A stretch of DNA of 64,000 bases, taken from contig JAFRCV010000012.1 in NCBI GenBank assembly GCA_017404205.1, forward strand, positions 1 through 64,000, written 5' to 3'. The notes under the pieces were generated by a model. That model did not search any database, was not told the DNA's origin, and was given only the letters and a program-made list of their open reading frames with translations. Numbering within the stretch: position 1 is the first letter of the stretch; each line of letters begins with the position of its first letter. The stretch is from Erysipelotrichaceae bacterium. GTDB lineage: Bacteria > Bacillota_I > Bacilli_A > Erysipelotrichales > Erysipelotrichaceae. Shown piece after piece: positions 17,743 through 26,745 of this stretch. A program made the position numbers and the translations under genes.

Positions 17743-19347
17743 TTAAATCTTGTAGATCTTATCTGCTAATTCAAGTGCTGCTTTCTTATGAGTAACAATT
17801 ATTACTGTTTTATTTGTTAAACTACGAATATTATTCAATAATTGTTCTTCAGTATTTTCATCTAAAGATGAAGTTGCTTCATCAAATAAAAGAATTGGTC
17901 TATTGGAATAAATCGCTCTAGCAATAGCTAGTCTTTGAATTTGTCCTTCTGATAAGCCATTACCTTTTTCACCTAATTTTAGATTTAAATCTTTTGTAAA
18001 TTCTTTTGCACATGCAATATTTAACGCATCCTCAATTTTATCATCATTTATCTCACCATTAAAGCTAACAATTTCTCTTATTGTGCCAGATAAAAGCTGA
18101 TTACCTTGAGGTACATAGGCAAATAAATGACGATAGCGATAATCTAATGTATCATCATCAATATAGATGCCTTTTGTATCATAAAGATTCATTAATAATT
18201 TAAGAACAGTTGATTTACCGATTCCACTTTTTCCAGTTAATACAACAATTTCACCTTTTTTAACTTTTAGATTAAAATCTTTTAAAACTTCTACACTATC
18301 TTCATAAGAAAAACTAACATTCTTTAATCCTAATTCTTTAAAGTCTTTATCATAATAATCTTTTATATAATCATCATCAAATTGTGTGCCTTCTAATTCG
18401 CATTCTTCTACTTCCAACATTCTTTCACATGATGATAGAAGTGCATAATACTGAGGAACAAATCCAGTAATGTTGGCAAGTGGAGTTTGAATTTGCCCAA
18501 CAAGTTGAGTTACAGCTACAAATGTTCCATAACTTATATTGCCAGTAAATATTCCATAAGCACAATAAATTGTATTAACGACATAAATTAGTCTCATCAC
18601 AAAGCTAAAACCTACATTACAAATATTAGAGAAAGTTATTCTTTCCATTCTCTTCTTTTTGTGATTAGCCATATATAGGTTAGCTTCATTTAAACTTTCT
18701 ATTTCTTTAGAAAATGCTTTGACAATCAACAAATTACTGATGCGTTCTTGTAGAAATACTCTTAATTTGCCATCGCTTTCTTGAATTCTTTTGTGTAATA
18801 CTTTTAATCGCTTTCTAAAATAATATGTAAAAACAATAGCAATAATACCACAAGGTACTAATAAATAAATGATTTTAGGAAGCAAATAAACAATTGACAC
18901 AAGAGCAGCTATAAGCATTACAAGCATTCCAATTAGCCCTGGCAATATATTTACTAAGCCATTAGAAATCACTACCGCATCATTAGTTAATTTATTCATC
19001 CATTCACCAGAATGAACATTGATAATCTCTGAATATTTTCTGTTTAAAATGTTTTTAAATAATCTTTCTTTAAAAAGATTTTCATAAGTGCTATGAGCGT
19101 TTTCTTTTATTTGCCTTTCGATTGCTTTTAGGATGATAAAGAATAAAGAAACAGCTATTAATAAAAATGCATATAATTTTAAATTATCGCCATTTTTATT
19201 TACAGCGCTATTTATTAGCGATCTCAAGATGAATGCATTTATAACACCTGTTAAGCCACCTAAAAAACTTATTATTACTAAAATGTAAATAAAATATTTT
19301 TTATTTTTTATTGTTTCATTTAAGTATTTATTTACTTTTTTCTCCAT
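17743..19347 (-). CDS. ABC exporter, fused membrane and ATPase domains
   Basis: About 534 aa from the ATG at 19347 (a TTG two codons earlier is also open). An ABC transmembrane type-1 region with six helices spans about 20-310. The nucleotide-binding domain follows: Walker A TGKSGIGKSTVLKLL, Q-loop AYVPQGNQLL, signature LSEGQIQRLAIARA and Walker B PILLFDEATSSLDE. Homodimeric exporters of this type move lipids, drugs or peptides outwards; there is no N-terminal C39 peptidase. The start overlaps the stop of the S26/nucleotidyltransferase gene, so the two are co-translated. Given the small peptides nearby, peptide export is plausible but not shown. Confidence 0.88.
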   Translation of the reverse strand: MEKKVNKYLNETIKNKKYFIYILVIISFLGGLTGVINAFILRSLINSAVNKNGDNLKLYAFLLIAVSLFFIILKAIERQIKENAHSTYENLFKERLFKNILNRKYSEIINVHSGEWMNKLTNDAVVISNGLVNILPGLIGMLVMLIAALVSIVYLLPKIIYLLVPCGIIAIVFTYYFRKRLKVLHKRIQESDGKLRVFLQERISNLLIVKAFSKEIESLNEANLYMANHKKKRMERITFSNICNVGFSFVMRLIYVVNTIYCAYGIFTGNISYGTFVAVTQLVGQIQTPLANITGFVPQYYALLSSCERMLEVEECELEGTQFDDDYIKDYYDKDFKELGLKNVSFSYEDSVEVLKDFNLKVKKGEIVVLTGKSGIGKSTVLKLLMNLYDTKGIYIDDDTLDYRYRHLFAYVPQGNQLLSGTIREIVSFNGEINDDKIEDALNIACAKEFTKDLNLKLGEKGNGLSEGQIQRLAIARAIYSNRPILLFDEATSSLDENTEEQLLNNIRSLTNKTVIIVTHKKAALELADKIYKI

Positions 19348-20803
19348 GATCAAACAGTATGTGCATTTCTGCTTTTAAATGTCTTTTTTCTTTATCTATA
19401 AAAATAATTCTATATGCTCTTAAGATATATGTAAATGGTAAAAGAATAGGAAGCTTTTTCAATATTGGATATATTTTAGACATATCTGTATATTTTGGAA
19501 AAACTCTTTCTAAAACATATGCCAATTTGCCCTTCTTTTTCATCTTCAAGCGAATGTTATTATCAAGACTTCCATATGCATTACCAGAAAAGATAAAACA
19601 TATTTCACTAGCTGGAACATCTTGATTGGTTTCAAATAGAATATGAATCATATTCAATATATAATCATGGAAATCTTTTAATCCACATTCTTCAATAATT
19701 CTGTCAGCTACTTCAAAATCAATCTTTAATTCTTTTCTAATGTAATATATATCAAGATATTGTCTAATTCCTACACCAAAATTGTTGTAATGCTTTTTAA
19801 AATGACAGATGCTATATGCATAAAAATCTTCATTACTCATATGATATAAATATTCATTATTTGAATCTTTTATAGCTTTAGAAAAATAATCTTTGAAATA
19901 TGGATAATCATAAATGTCTTCAAATAGTTGCCAATGAGCTTCAAAATTAAGAAATTCTTTACGGTATGAGTTTTCTATTTCGCCTTTTATTTCTTGGTAT
20001 TCTCTTTGTAAAAAGACCTCACTTGTCTTTTCAATATCGCTAACTAAAAAATCATTATCAGCGAATTGTCTAATGTTCTTTATTGGATATAAATTATTTG
20101 TGATAGCTCCCTTAAAAGGTAAGTGCTTTACTTTTTTATCATCTAATTCTTTAAAGATTCTCTCTCTTTCATCATCAAAAAGTAATTTTCTTTGAAGTGC
20201 CAAATAATATAAATCTTCCCAATCAGCATATGTCTTTTTAGGACATAAGTCTTTATTAATCTTTGGAAATACATAAGCACAAATTGATTGTTTCTTTACT
20301 AAATTAAAAAGCGCTTTATAATCAACATCTAAATTGTATTCTTCATCATTTATAACACTTCTAATAAGTGCCAATGTATCACTATATAATTTCGGAACCT
20401 CTTTATGACGATAATATCTTTCTCTTTTATATAAATCTCTTTGTAATGCTTTCAAATAATTTAAATATTCTTGATCTTCAATAGATACGTAGCGTCCACT
20501 TTTAAAATAGCCAACAACTTTGCCTATAACAGCTTTAAAAGGAACATCTTCTATTTCTATTTGATTATCACCACATATTTCATAATGATCTTTTTTGATA
20601 GACATAATACGATGAAGTACCAGCTTATCATCTCTTTTAAATAATGCCATATCATCAACTTCTAATAAACCATTAACTTTTTCTATTTTGACTAAGTCTT
20701 TTGTTTCATCTAAAAGAGGAAGCATGCTGATGCCAGAAAAACTTGTGATAACATAATTATCTCTATTTAAAATATCTTCAATTTTCTTTTCTTCTGTGTT
20801 CAT
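19328..20803 (-). CDS. Fusion of S24/S26-like peptidase domain and NTP_transf_5-type nucleotidyltransferase
   Basis: Residues about 15-105 look like an S26 (SipW-like) peptidase: the serine motif SFSGISMLP and a later LVLHRIMSI containing the likely catalytic histidine. Residues about 150-460 resemble the uncharacterised nucleotidyltransferase family PF14907, with LPFKGAITNNLYP and RQFADNDFLV in the expected K-G...R...D-x-D order. The C-terminal RAYRIIFIDKEKRH is basic. GTG at 20821 would be inside a palindrome; ATG at 20803 seems better, though it has no clear RBS. PF14907 proteins occur near PqqD-like and ABC genes in peptide-maturation clusters. No membrane helix is obvious. The role is a proposal: peptide processing plus nucleotidylation. 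Confidence 0.7.
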   Translation of the reverse strand: MNTEEKKIEDILNRDNYVITSFSGISMLPLLDETKDLVKIEKVNGLLEVDDMALFKRDDKLVLHRIMSIKKDHYEICGDNQIEIEDVPFKAVIGKVVGYFKSGRYVSIEDQEYLNYLKALQRDLYKRERYYRHKEVPKLYSDTLALIRSVINDEEYNLDVDYKALFNLVKKQSICAYVFPKINKDLCPKKTYADWEDLYYLALQRKLLFDDERERIFKELDDKKVKHLPFKGAITNNLYPIKNIRQFADNDFLVSDIEKTSEVFLQREYQEIKGEIENSYRKEFLNFEAHWQLFEDIYDYPYFKDYFSKAIKDSNNEYLYHMSNEDFYAYSICHFKKHYNNFGVGIRQYLDIYYIRKELKIDFEVADRIIEECGLKDFHDYILNMIHILFETNQDVPASEICFIFSGNAYGSLDNNIRLKMKKKGKLAYVLERVFPKYTDMSKIYPILKKLPILLPFTYILRAYRIIFIDKEKRHLKAEMHILFDHGEKSK

Positions 20804-20815
20804 CTTAATTAATAT

Positions 20816-20833
20816 AGACACCCTAGGGTGTCT
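20816..20833. promoter_or_regulatory. 18-bp perfect palindrome in the leader of the S26/nucleotidyltransferase gene
   Basis: AGACACCCTAGGGTGTCT is perfectly self-complementary and lies 13-30 bp before the ATG. It could be an operator for a dimeric regulator or a hairpin that hides the translation start. Confidence 0.6.
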
Positions 20834-20913
20834 TTCTTTTAAAATTAATATCCAAGTGTCGTCTTGAATTAGTTGTTTTTTGTTTGTAAATCAACATTTA
20901 ACACTCTTATAAC

Positions 20914-20939
20914 ATTATAGCATAATGATAAATTATGCT
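20914..20939 (-). promoter_or_regulatory. Extended -10 promoter with overlapping inverted repeat
   Basis: On the minus strand TGCTATAAT (TATAAT at 20914-20919) forms an extended -10. The dyad AGCATAAT / ATTATGCT (20919-20926 and 20932-20939) overlaps its upstream side, as an operator would. A leader of roughly 100 nt would precede the S26/nucleotidyltransferase-ABC pair. Confidence 0.55.
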
Positions 20940-20944
20940 TTTTA

Positions 20945-20972
20945 AATAGAAAAGATTTGCTAGTGCAAACCT
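20945..20972 (-). terminator. Terminator of the long sugar-acid operon
   Basis: AGGTTTGC-ACTA-GCAAATCT hairpin (one G-T pair) followed by TTTC-TATTT on the minus strand, immediately after the PqqD-like gene. Confidence 0.75.
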
Positions 20973-20981
20973 TTTTACTTT

Positions 20982-21248
20982 TTAATCAACTATAAAGCCG
21001 ATACTCTTTAGTTTTGAGATAATATCTAAGACGTCCTCTTTAACATCTTCAATATTTACATCATATTTTTTTGCAAGACATTTTAATAGGTCTTCTTCAC
21101 TGATATCATTTTTTAGAATTTCCAAGATATCTTTGGCTGTCTTGTTTAATTTAACCATGCCATTAAAACGATTATCAGCTATTTTAGTATCAATGGCAAC
21201 AAAATCATCAGCCACTGAATTAATAACAATGCTTTCTTTTAATTTCAT
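20982..21248 (-). CDS. PqqD-like protein (possible peptide-binding RRE chaperone)
   Basis: This 88-aa protein has the PqqD fold pattern: a beta N-terminal part (DFVAIDTKI) followed by KLNKTAKDILEIL and helices with EDLLKCLAKKYDV and VLDIISKLKSIGFI. PqqD-type domains recognise leader peptides of ribosomally made natural products. An AGGAG site lies 7 bp before the ATG. It follows the GlcD-type gene by 13 bp and precedes a terminator, so it is the last gene of the catabolic operon. Yet its probable partners (nucleotidyltransferase fusion, exporter, small peptides) lie in the next units downstream. No radical-SAM or cyclase enzyme is in the window. Confidence 0.8.
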   Translation of the reverse strand: MKLKESIVINSVADDFVAIDTKIADNRFNGMVKLNKTAKDILEILKNDISEEDLLKCLAKKYDVNIEDVKEDVLDIISKLKSIGFIVD

Positions 21249-21261
21249 AACATTCTCCTGA

Positions 21262-22653
21262 CTAAATGACTTTACCTGGATTCAAGATATTTTTAGGATC
21301 AAATACTTTTTTGATACCACGCATTAATTCAATCTGGTGATTGCCTAATTGATTCTTTAAATAATCCTTTTTAGCATAGCCAATTCCATGTTCGCCAGAT
21401 ACCATTCCATGGTATTCAATCGCTTTAGCATATAATAAATCAAATCCTTTATTCAAGCGTTTTTCGAATTCTTCTTGAGGCAAGCCATCTCTACATAAGT
21501 ATAAATGAAGATTGCCATCACCAGCATGTCCAAATGAAGGAATTCTTAAACCGACTTCTTTTGATACTTCATTTGTATATTTAATAAATTTAGCTACTTT
21601 ATCTTTTGGAACAACAACATCACATTCATCCATTAGATCAGTCGATGCCTTAATGGCTTCAAGCAAAGCGCCTCTTGTATTCCATACTGATTTTTTTCTT
21701 TCATCAGTATCAACAAAATAACCATCAATTGCGCCTAGCTCAATACACATATCAGCCACTTTATTATATTCAGCTTCAATTTCATTTGCGCTATTGCCAT
21801 CAAATGTTAATAAGATATATGCTTCATAATTTGTATCTGGGAATTTCTTTCCTAAGAAATCTTCAGCATATTTAATTGTGCTTAAAGACATAAATTCAAT
21901 AGCTGTCAAACTAGCTTTTGATTTTATTATTTCGGGAACTACTTCAATTGCTTTATCTAAAGTTTTAAATGGAAGAAGCATTGAAACTGATTCACTTGGT
22001 TTTGGAAGTAATTTCAAGATTGCTTCAGTAATTATACAAAGTGTTCCTTCTGAACCAATGATTAAATCTTTTAAATCATAGCCAGATGAGTTTTTCACAA
22101 CTTTACCACCGAAATGTTCAATATCGCCATTAGGCATTACAACTGTAAGCCCTCTTACAAAATCACGAGTAACACCATATTTAACCGCACGCATTCCTCC
22201 AGCATTAGTAGAAATATTTCCACCAATTGTAGCTGATTTCTCTCCTGGGTCTGGTGGATAGAAGAAATCTCTTTCTTCTACATAGGCTTGTAATTCCATT
22301 AATAGAACACCTGGCTCAACAGTTATTGTTAAATTATTTTCATCAAGTTCTAAAATATGATTCATTTGTTGAGTACAAATCATGATACCACCTTCAAGTG
22401 CAACAGCAGCACCAACTAAATCAGTACCAGAACCTCTTGCGACAACTGGTATTTCGTTATCGTGAGCATATTTCATTATTTTAGAAACTTCTTCTGTACT
22501 CAATACATTAATTAAAACATCAGGTTTAACTTCTATGCCACCTAATTCATCATGTCCATAATCATCAGATATTTCATCATGAACAAAGATTCTGCCTTCA
22601 GGAATAAATGATTTTAAATAAGCAATATCTGCACTATCTATTTTCTTATACAT
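21262..22653 (-). CDS. FAD-linked 2-hydroxyacid dehydrogenase (GlcD/LctD type)
   Basis: VAO/PCMH-fold flavoprotein. An upstream in-frame start at 22680 exists, but AGAGGAG lies before the ATG at 22653, giving 463 aa starting [13 protein letters not shown]. Motifs: [15 protein letters not shown], the FAD-binding [15 protein letters not shown] with [13 protein letters not shown], and C-terminal [11 protein letters not shown] and [10 protein letters not shown]. It oxidises D-lactate, glycolate or similar 2-hydroxy acids. It overlaps the EtfA gene by 8 bp. With EtfBA and LarA directly upstream, the set matches the electron-bifurcating lactate dehydrogenase (LctBCD) plus racemase of acetogens, so NAD and ferredoxin rather than oxygen would be the electron partners. 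Actual substrate unknown. Confidence 0.9.
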   Translation of the reverse strand: MYKKIDSADIAYLKSFIPEGRIFVHDEISDDYGHDELGGIEVKPDVLINVLSTEEVSKIMKYAHDNEIPVVARGSGTDLVGAAVALEGGIMICTQQMNHILELDENNLTITVEPGVLLMELQAYVEERDFFYPPDPGEKSATIGGNISTNAGGMRAVKYGVTRDFVRGLTVVMPNGDIEHFGGKVVKNSSGYDLKDLIIGSEGTLCIITEAILKLLPKPSESVSMLLPFKTLDKAIEVVPEIIKSKASLTAIEFMSLSTIKYAEDFLGKKFPDTNYEAYILLTFDGNSANEIEAEYNKVADMCIELGAIDGYFVDTDERKKSVWNTRGALLEAIKASTDLMDECDVVVPKDKVAKFIKYTNEVSKEVGLRIPSFGHAGDGNLHLYLCRDGLPQEEFEKRLNKGFDLLYAKAIEYHGMVSGEHGIGYAKKDYLKNQLGNHQIELMRGIKKVFDPKNILNPGKVI

Positions 22654-23842
22654 TAGCTTTCTCCTCTTTGATCTTTTCAATTAATTTAGGAACAATATCA
22701 TAAATATCACCAATAATGCAATAATTAGCAACATTGAATATTTGAGCATCAGGATCATTGTTTATTGCGATAATACAATCAGAATTATTCATACCTGATG
22801 TAAATTGAATAGCTCCAGATATACCTAAAGTAATAATCAATTTTGGTTTTACTGTTTTACCACTTAAACCAATTTGATGTTTAGAATCAAAGACACCAGC
22901 TTCTACTAATGGTCTAGTACATGCAACAACAGCATTTAGTTCATTAGCTAATTCTTCAACCATCTTTAAATCATCCGTTGATTTTAGTCCTCTTCCAACT
23001 GCTACTATAACATCTGCTTCAGCAATATCTAATTCTTTAGGTTTTTCTACTACTTCAATTATTTCATTACGGCTTTCTAACCATTCATCTTTTATTACAA
23101 CGTTTTCGACAATGCCACTTGGATTTGTAACTTTGCTTGGTGCATTGAAAATCTTATATCTTACAGTCGCAAATTGTGGACGATTGTTAGGGTTAATGAT
23201 TTGAGCCATAATATTGCCACCGAATGCTGGTCTAATCTGTACAAGATCAGTGTTTTCTTTCATTTCAAGTTTTGTACAATCAGCAGTTAAGCCTGTATGA
23301 AATCTAGCAGCGACTCTAGGTGCTAAGCTACGACCAACATTAGTTGCCCCAACAAGAATACTTGATGGTTTAATTCTTTTAATGAAATCTTCAAAACAAT
23401 TTGTATATTTTTCGATATCATAATCATCTAATCCTTTATGATCATATACAAACACTTTATCAACGCCATAGCTTAATAGTTCATCAACATTTTTCTTTGT
23501 GTTATATCCAATAACAATCGCATATACTGGATGATTAATTACAGATGCAAGTTCTTTTGCTTTACCGATTAATTCAAAAGTTACTTTATGTGTTATGCCA
23601 TGATCAATATCGGCATAAACACAAACGCCTTTATATTCATCTTTATTAATTAAGACTTTCTTTTCTTCTTCAAAAGTTATAACACCTTTAGGCCCTCTAT
23701 TAACGCAAATCTTACATAACTTACAACCAGCACTAATATCAATCTTGCCATCTTTATATGTAAGTGCACCAAATGGACAAAGACTTTCAAGTTCTTTGCC
23801 AGTAGTTTCATTAACTAACTCTTCATGAATTATTAATCCCAT
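22646..23842 (-). CDS. etfA: Electron transfer flavoprotein alpha subunit with N-terminal ferredoxin-like segment
   Basis: The 398-aa protein begins with a cysteine-bearing extension ([11 protein letters not shown], then [15 protein letters not shown]) like the Fe-S domain of LctC/CarE-type EtfA proteins. The Etf alpha/beta Rossmann domain follows, and then the FAD-binding C-terminal domain with [27 protein letters not shown] and [11 protein letters not shown]. It pairs with the EtfB gene 10 bp upstream. In bifurcating Etfs the dimer holds two FADs and couples NADH and ferredoxin to the dehydrogenase. The number of intact clusters cannot be settled by eye. Confidence 0.93.
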   Translation of the reverse strand: MGLIIHEELVNETTGKELESLCPFGALTYKDGKIDISAGCKLCKICVNRGPKGVITFEEEKKVLINKDEYKGVCVYADIDHGITHKVTFELIGKAKELASVINHPVYAIVIGYNTKKNVDELLSYGVDKVFVYDHKGLDDYDIEKYTNCFEDFIKRIKPSSILVGATNVGRSLAPRVAARFHTGLTADCTKLEMKENTDLVQIRPAFGGNIMAQIINPNNRPQFATVRYKIFNAPSKVTNPSGIVENVVIKDEWLESRNEIIEVVEKPKELDIAEADVIVAVGRGLKSTDDLKMVEELANELNAVVACTRPLVEAGVFDSKHQIGLSGKTVKPKLIITLGISGAIQFTSGMNNSDCIIAINNDPDAQIFNVANYCIIGDIYDIVPKLIEKIKEEKANV

Positions 23843-23852
23843 ATTGTCACCC

Positions 23853-24638
23853 CTAAATGAATTTTCTATCTTTAATTATGTCAAATACTTTTAAAGCTAA
23901 ATCGCCATCAGAAATAATTTCTTTTTCATTTCGTTTATCGGGTTCAAAGATTCTTTCAACTTGGGTTGGTGAACCTTTTAATCCATAATGACTTTCATCT
24001 TTGTCTTCAACATCGTTAAAGGTAATCATTTTGATTAAATCTTTACAATCACCGAATTCTTTCTTTCTTTTAAAAGAAGGAAGTCTTGGAGTATTGACAT
24101 CGCCATCCATACATATTAGACATGGCTTTTTAATTCGACCTGTAACAATTTTGTTGTCAAGGTTTGAAATATATTTAATTGTTTCGCCTTCATCAAATAT
24201 TTCTTTAACATTTGTAACATGTGGAAGGTTTAAGTGTTCAGCAAGTTCGCTTCCAACTTGAGCTGTATCGCCATCAGTTGTTTGTTTGCCAGTCAAAATA
24301 ACATCAAATTCGCCAACCGCTTTTATACCACTGCATAGTGTATAAGAAGTCGCAAGAACATCAGCACCGCCAAATTTTCTATCAGTGATAAGTACGCCTT
24401 CATCACATCCCATATAAATAGCTTCCCTAATTGCTACAAGGGCGCTAGGAGGTCCCATTGAAACTACACTTACTTTGCCACCAAATTCACCTTTAAGCTT
24501 TAAAGCTGCTTCTAAAGCATAAAGATCATAGGGATTGGTTTTAGAAGATGCACCATCTCTAATCAATGTTCCAGTAACAGGATCAACATTGACATTTGTT
24601 GTACCTGGAACTTGTTTAACACATACAATAATTTTCAT
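23853..24638 (-). CDS. etfB: Electron transfer flavoprotein beta subunit
   Basis: Typical 261-aa EtfB: starts MKIIVCVKQVPGTTNV, with NPYDLYALEAAL and the FAD/NAD-binding TGKQTTDGDTAQVGSELAEHL region (about 115-140). Sits 11 bp after LarA and 10 bp before EtfA in one operon. In LctB-type complexes this subunit binds the bifurcating FAD and NAD. Confidence 0.96.
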   Translation of the reverse strand: MKIIVCVKQVPGTTNVNVDPVTGTLIRDGASSKTNPYDLYALEAALKLKGEFGGKVSVVSMGPPSALVAIREAIYMGCDEGVLITDRKFGGADVLATSYTLCSGIKAVGEFDVILTGKQTTDGDTAQVGSELAEHLNLPHVTNVKEIFDEGETIKYISNLDNKIVTGRIKKPCLICMDGDVNTPRLPSFKRKKEFGDCKDLIKMITFNDVEDKDESHYGLKGSPTQVERIFEPDKRNEKEIISDGDLALKVFDIIKDRKFI

Positions 24639-24649
24639 TAAGCTTCTCC

Positions 24650-25915
24650 TTATTCTTTTACTATTATTGATATTCCATCAGGTAAGGCAAGAATACTTGC
24701 ATCATTACCCATTATTTCTCTAGCTAGCATAATTGCTTCATCAAGTGATTTTACAGGAAGCATCCTAAAGTTTTTAACCATTTCATCATCTAAGTCAGAA
24801 ACATAAATGACCGTCGCTTTTTTTAAGATTCGCGTAAGTATTTGAGCTTCCCATTGATCATCAACAGTATGCTCTGCATCTTTTTCCATAAATTCAGCAT
24901 ATAATTCATCAAGCGATTTATCATTATTAAATGTATCAAAGAATGATTGTCCACCATGGCCATCGCTTGCACTAGCAATCATAATTATGACACCACCTCT
25001 TTTTACACAAGCTTCTGCACTTGTCATGCCTTTAACAGATTGGTAGATATTTTGATCAAGCGGATAACCACCATTTGTGCTAATAACGATATCAGCTTCA
25101 ACTTTTTTAACGCCACATAATTTTTCTAAAAATTTTACTCCTTCTTTATGTGCTAAATCAACATCACCACTAACGGCATACACAACTTCTTTTTTTGCAT
25201 TAATTACAACATTACAAATAAACTGTAAACCAGCCTTTTTAGCTGCATATAACATATCAATATGTATAGGATTATTATCAAGAATTCCTGCTCTAGCATC
25301 TTTTGAATCAATAAATTTTGAACAATGATTAGCTAATATTGTCTTTTTTGAAGCGATGCCAGGCAAAACAGATTTTCTTCCGCCAGAATAGCCTGCAAAG
25401 AAATGTGGTTCAATAAAACCTTCAGAACAAAGCAAATCAGCTTCTACAACTATCTTATTAACAAGTAAATCACCACCTGATGGCAGTTTCCCTAAATAAG
25501 TCATCTCATCTTCTAATGATTTATGTATAATAATTTTTTCTTCACTTACGATCTTTTCACCAAATTTATTGATTAATTCTTCTTTAGTAGTAGGACGATG
25601 AAAACCGGTTGCCACAAGTAAAGTAATATTTGCATCTTTATTTCCTTTTCTTATTTCTTCTAGCATCAAAGGAATAATTATTTTACTTGGAACAGGACGT
25701 GTATGGTCTGAACAAATAATCACAACATTTTTCTTACCAATTGAAAGCTCGCTTAAACTTTTTGAACCAATAGGATTTTTTAAAGCATTTCTTACAAGTT
25801 CTATCTCACTTGTTTGTCTTACATACTCATCAATATGAGAATTTAAAACACCTATCAAATGTTCATCAAAATCATATTCAAGATATTTTTTTCCAAATGG
25901 AAATCTAACGTTCAT
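24650..25915 (-). CDS. larA: LarA-family nickel-dependent 2-hydroxyacid racemase/epimerase
   Basis: Lactate racemase family protein of 421 aa (DUF2088). Motifs: CSDHTRPVPSK, TGFHRPTTKEEL and EPHFFAGYSGGRKSVLPGI, which includes the histidine and the lysine that hold the nickel-pincer (NPN) cofactor in characterised LarA. The family includes racemases or epimerases for lactate, malate, other hydroxy acids and gluconate, so the substrate is open. Beside EtfBA/GlcD it parallels lctF of Acetobacterium, where it converts L- to D-lactate for oxidation. The cofactor-making genes larB, larC and larE are not in this window and would have to be elsewhere. RBS TAGGAG. Confidence 0.9.
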   Translation of the reverse strand: MNVRFPFGKKYLEYDFDEHLIGVLNSHIDEYVRQTSEIELVRNALKNPIGSKSLSELSIGKKNVVIICSDHTRPVPSKIIIPLMLEEIRKGNKDANITLLVATGFHRPTTKEELINKFGEKIVSEEKIIIHKSLEDEMTYLGKLPSGGDLLVNKIVVEADLLCSEGFIEPHFFAGYSGGRKSVLPGIASKKTILANHCSKFIDSKDARAGILDNNPIHIDMLYAAKKAGLQFICNVVINAKKEVVYAVSGDVDLAHKEGVKFLEKLCGVKKVEADIVISTNGGYPLDQNIYQSVKGMTSAEACVKRGGVIIMIASASDGHGGQSFFDTFNNDKSLDELYAEFMEKDAEHTVDDQWEAQILTRILKKATVIYVSDLDDEMVKNFRMLPVKSLDEAIMLAREIMGNDASILALPDGISIIVKE

Positions 25916-25923
25916 AGTAACTC

Positions 25924-26745
25924 CTATAAGTATAAATGTTTATTGGCATATATCATGCCACAAAGAATATCTACTCCCGAATTAGAACCAACAGTGAATA
26001 GATCATTGATGTTTCTAATTAGTTCTTCTTCATTTTTTGAAAAACAAATTCTTTCATATAATTCAAATTTTTCTTCTTTTAATAAGGCATCATAATAAGT
26101 CTTACTTATTTGATTTGTGTTCTTATTAATAAATGGCAATAAAATATTTTTGATCTTGTTTATATATTTGAAATCAACAGCTTTATTAACATTTATTAAC
26201 CAATAAAGATAGCCAAATATAAAGTCATCACCTGAAGGAGTAAGACCTGGGCCAAGACCAACAATTTCCTTTAATCTTTCTTCGCTATCTTTATAATCTG
26301 CTAATACTTTTTTTAATCTTTTTGAATAGATATTATCTTCAAAGTTATCATCTATCAGGCTCTTAAATACGCCTTTGTTTGTGTTAAATAATTGTTTTGT
26401 CGCTATTTTCACAAATGTCTCATCACTTAAATAATTAGATATAAATGAAGGCAATTCTTTTATATTTAAATATATCTTTGCATCAGCTATGTTTAAGATA
26501 TTGTCATTTAATATGCCTAAACTGCCTTCATTTATTTTGCTTTGTTTAATAGTCTCTTTAAAATTGTTGATTCCGATTCCAAAAGGGATTAAACCATATT
26601 TATTATCATGAATCATGATAATTTTTCCTTTTTTATCTTTTAAATAGATGCCACTAGAGAAAAGACCAATAATATAGAATTGTTCAATCCCTTTTGAATA
26701 ATCTAAAATCAAATTTTTATTAACTAAACCTTCTACTTTAAGCAT
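25924..26745 (-). CDS. DUF2877 protein (AllH-like subunit)
   Basis: A 273-aa protein with the DUF2877 hallmark VGLGPGLTPSGDDFIFGYLYW near residue 180, and a late VGSNSGVDILCGMIYA. In E. coli its homologue YlbF (AllH) works with FdrA (AllF) and YlbE (AllG) as a three-subunit oxamate carbamoyltransferase. FdrA and the DUF1116 protein are both in this operon. The start overlaps the end of the acetate-kinase-like gene, so these two are coupled. In the E. coli locus the corresponding kinase is carbamate kinase. Confidence 0.88.
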   Translation of the reverse strand: MLKVEGLVNKNLILDYSKGIEQFYIIGLFSSGIYLKDKKGKIIMIHDNKYGLIPFGIGINNFKETIKQSKINEGSLGILNDNILNIADAKIYLNIKELPSFISNYLSDETFVKIATKQLFNTNKGVFKSLIDDNFEDNIYSKRLKKVLADYKDSEERLKEIVGLGPGLTPSGDDFIFGYLYWLINVNKAVDFKYINKIKNILLPFINKNTNQISKTYYDALLKEEKFELYERICFSKNEEELIRNINDLFTVGSNSGVDILCGMIYANKHLYL

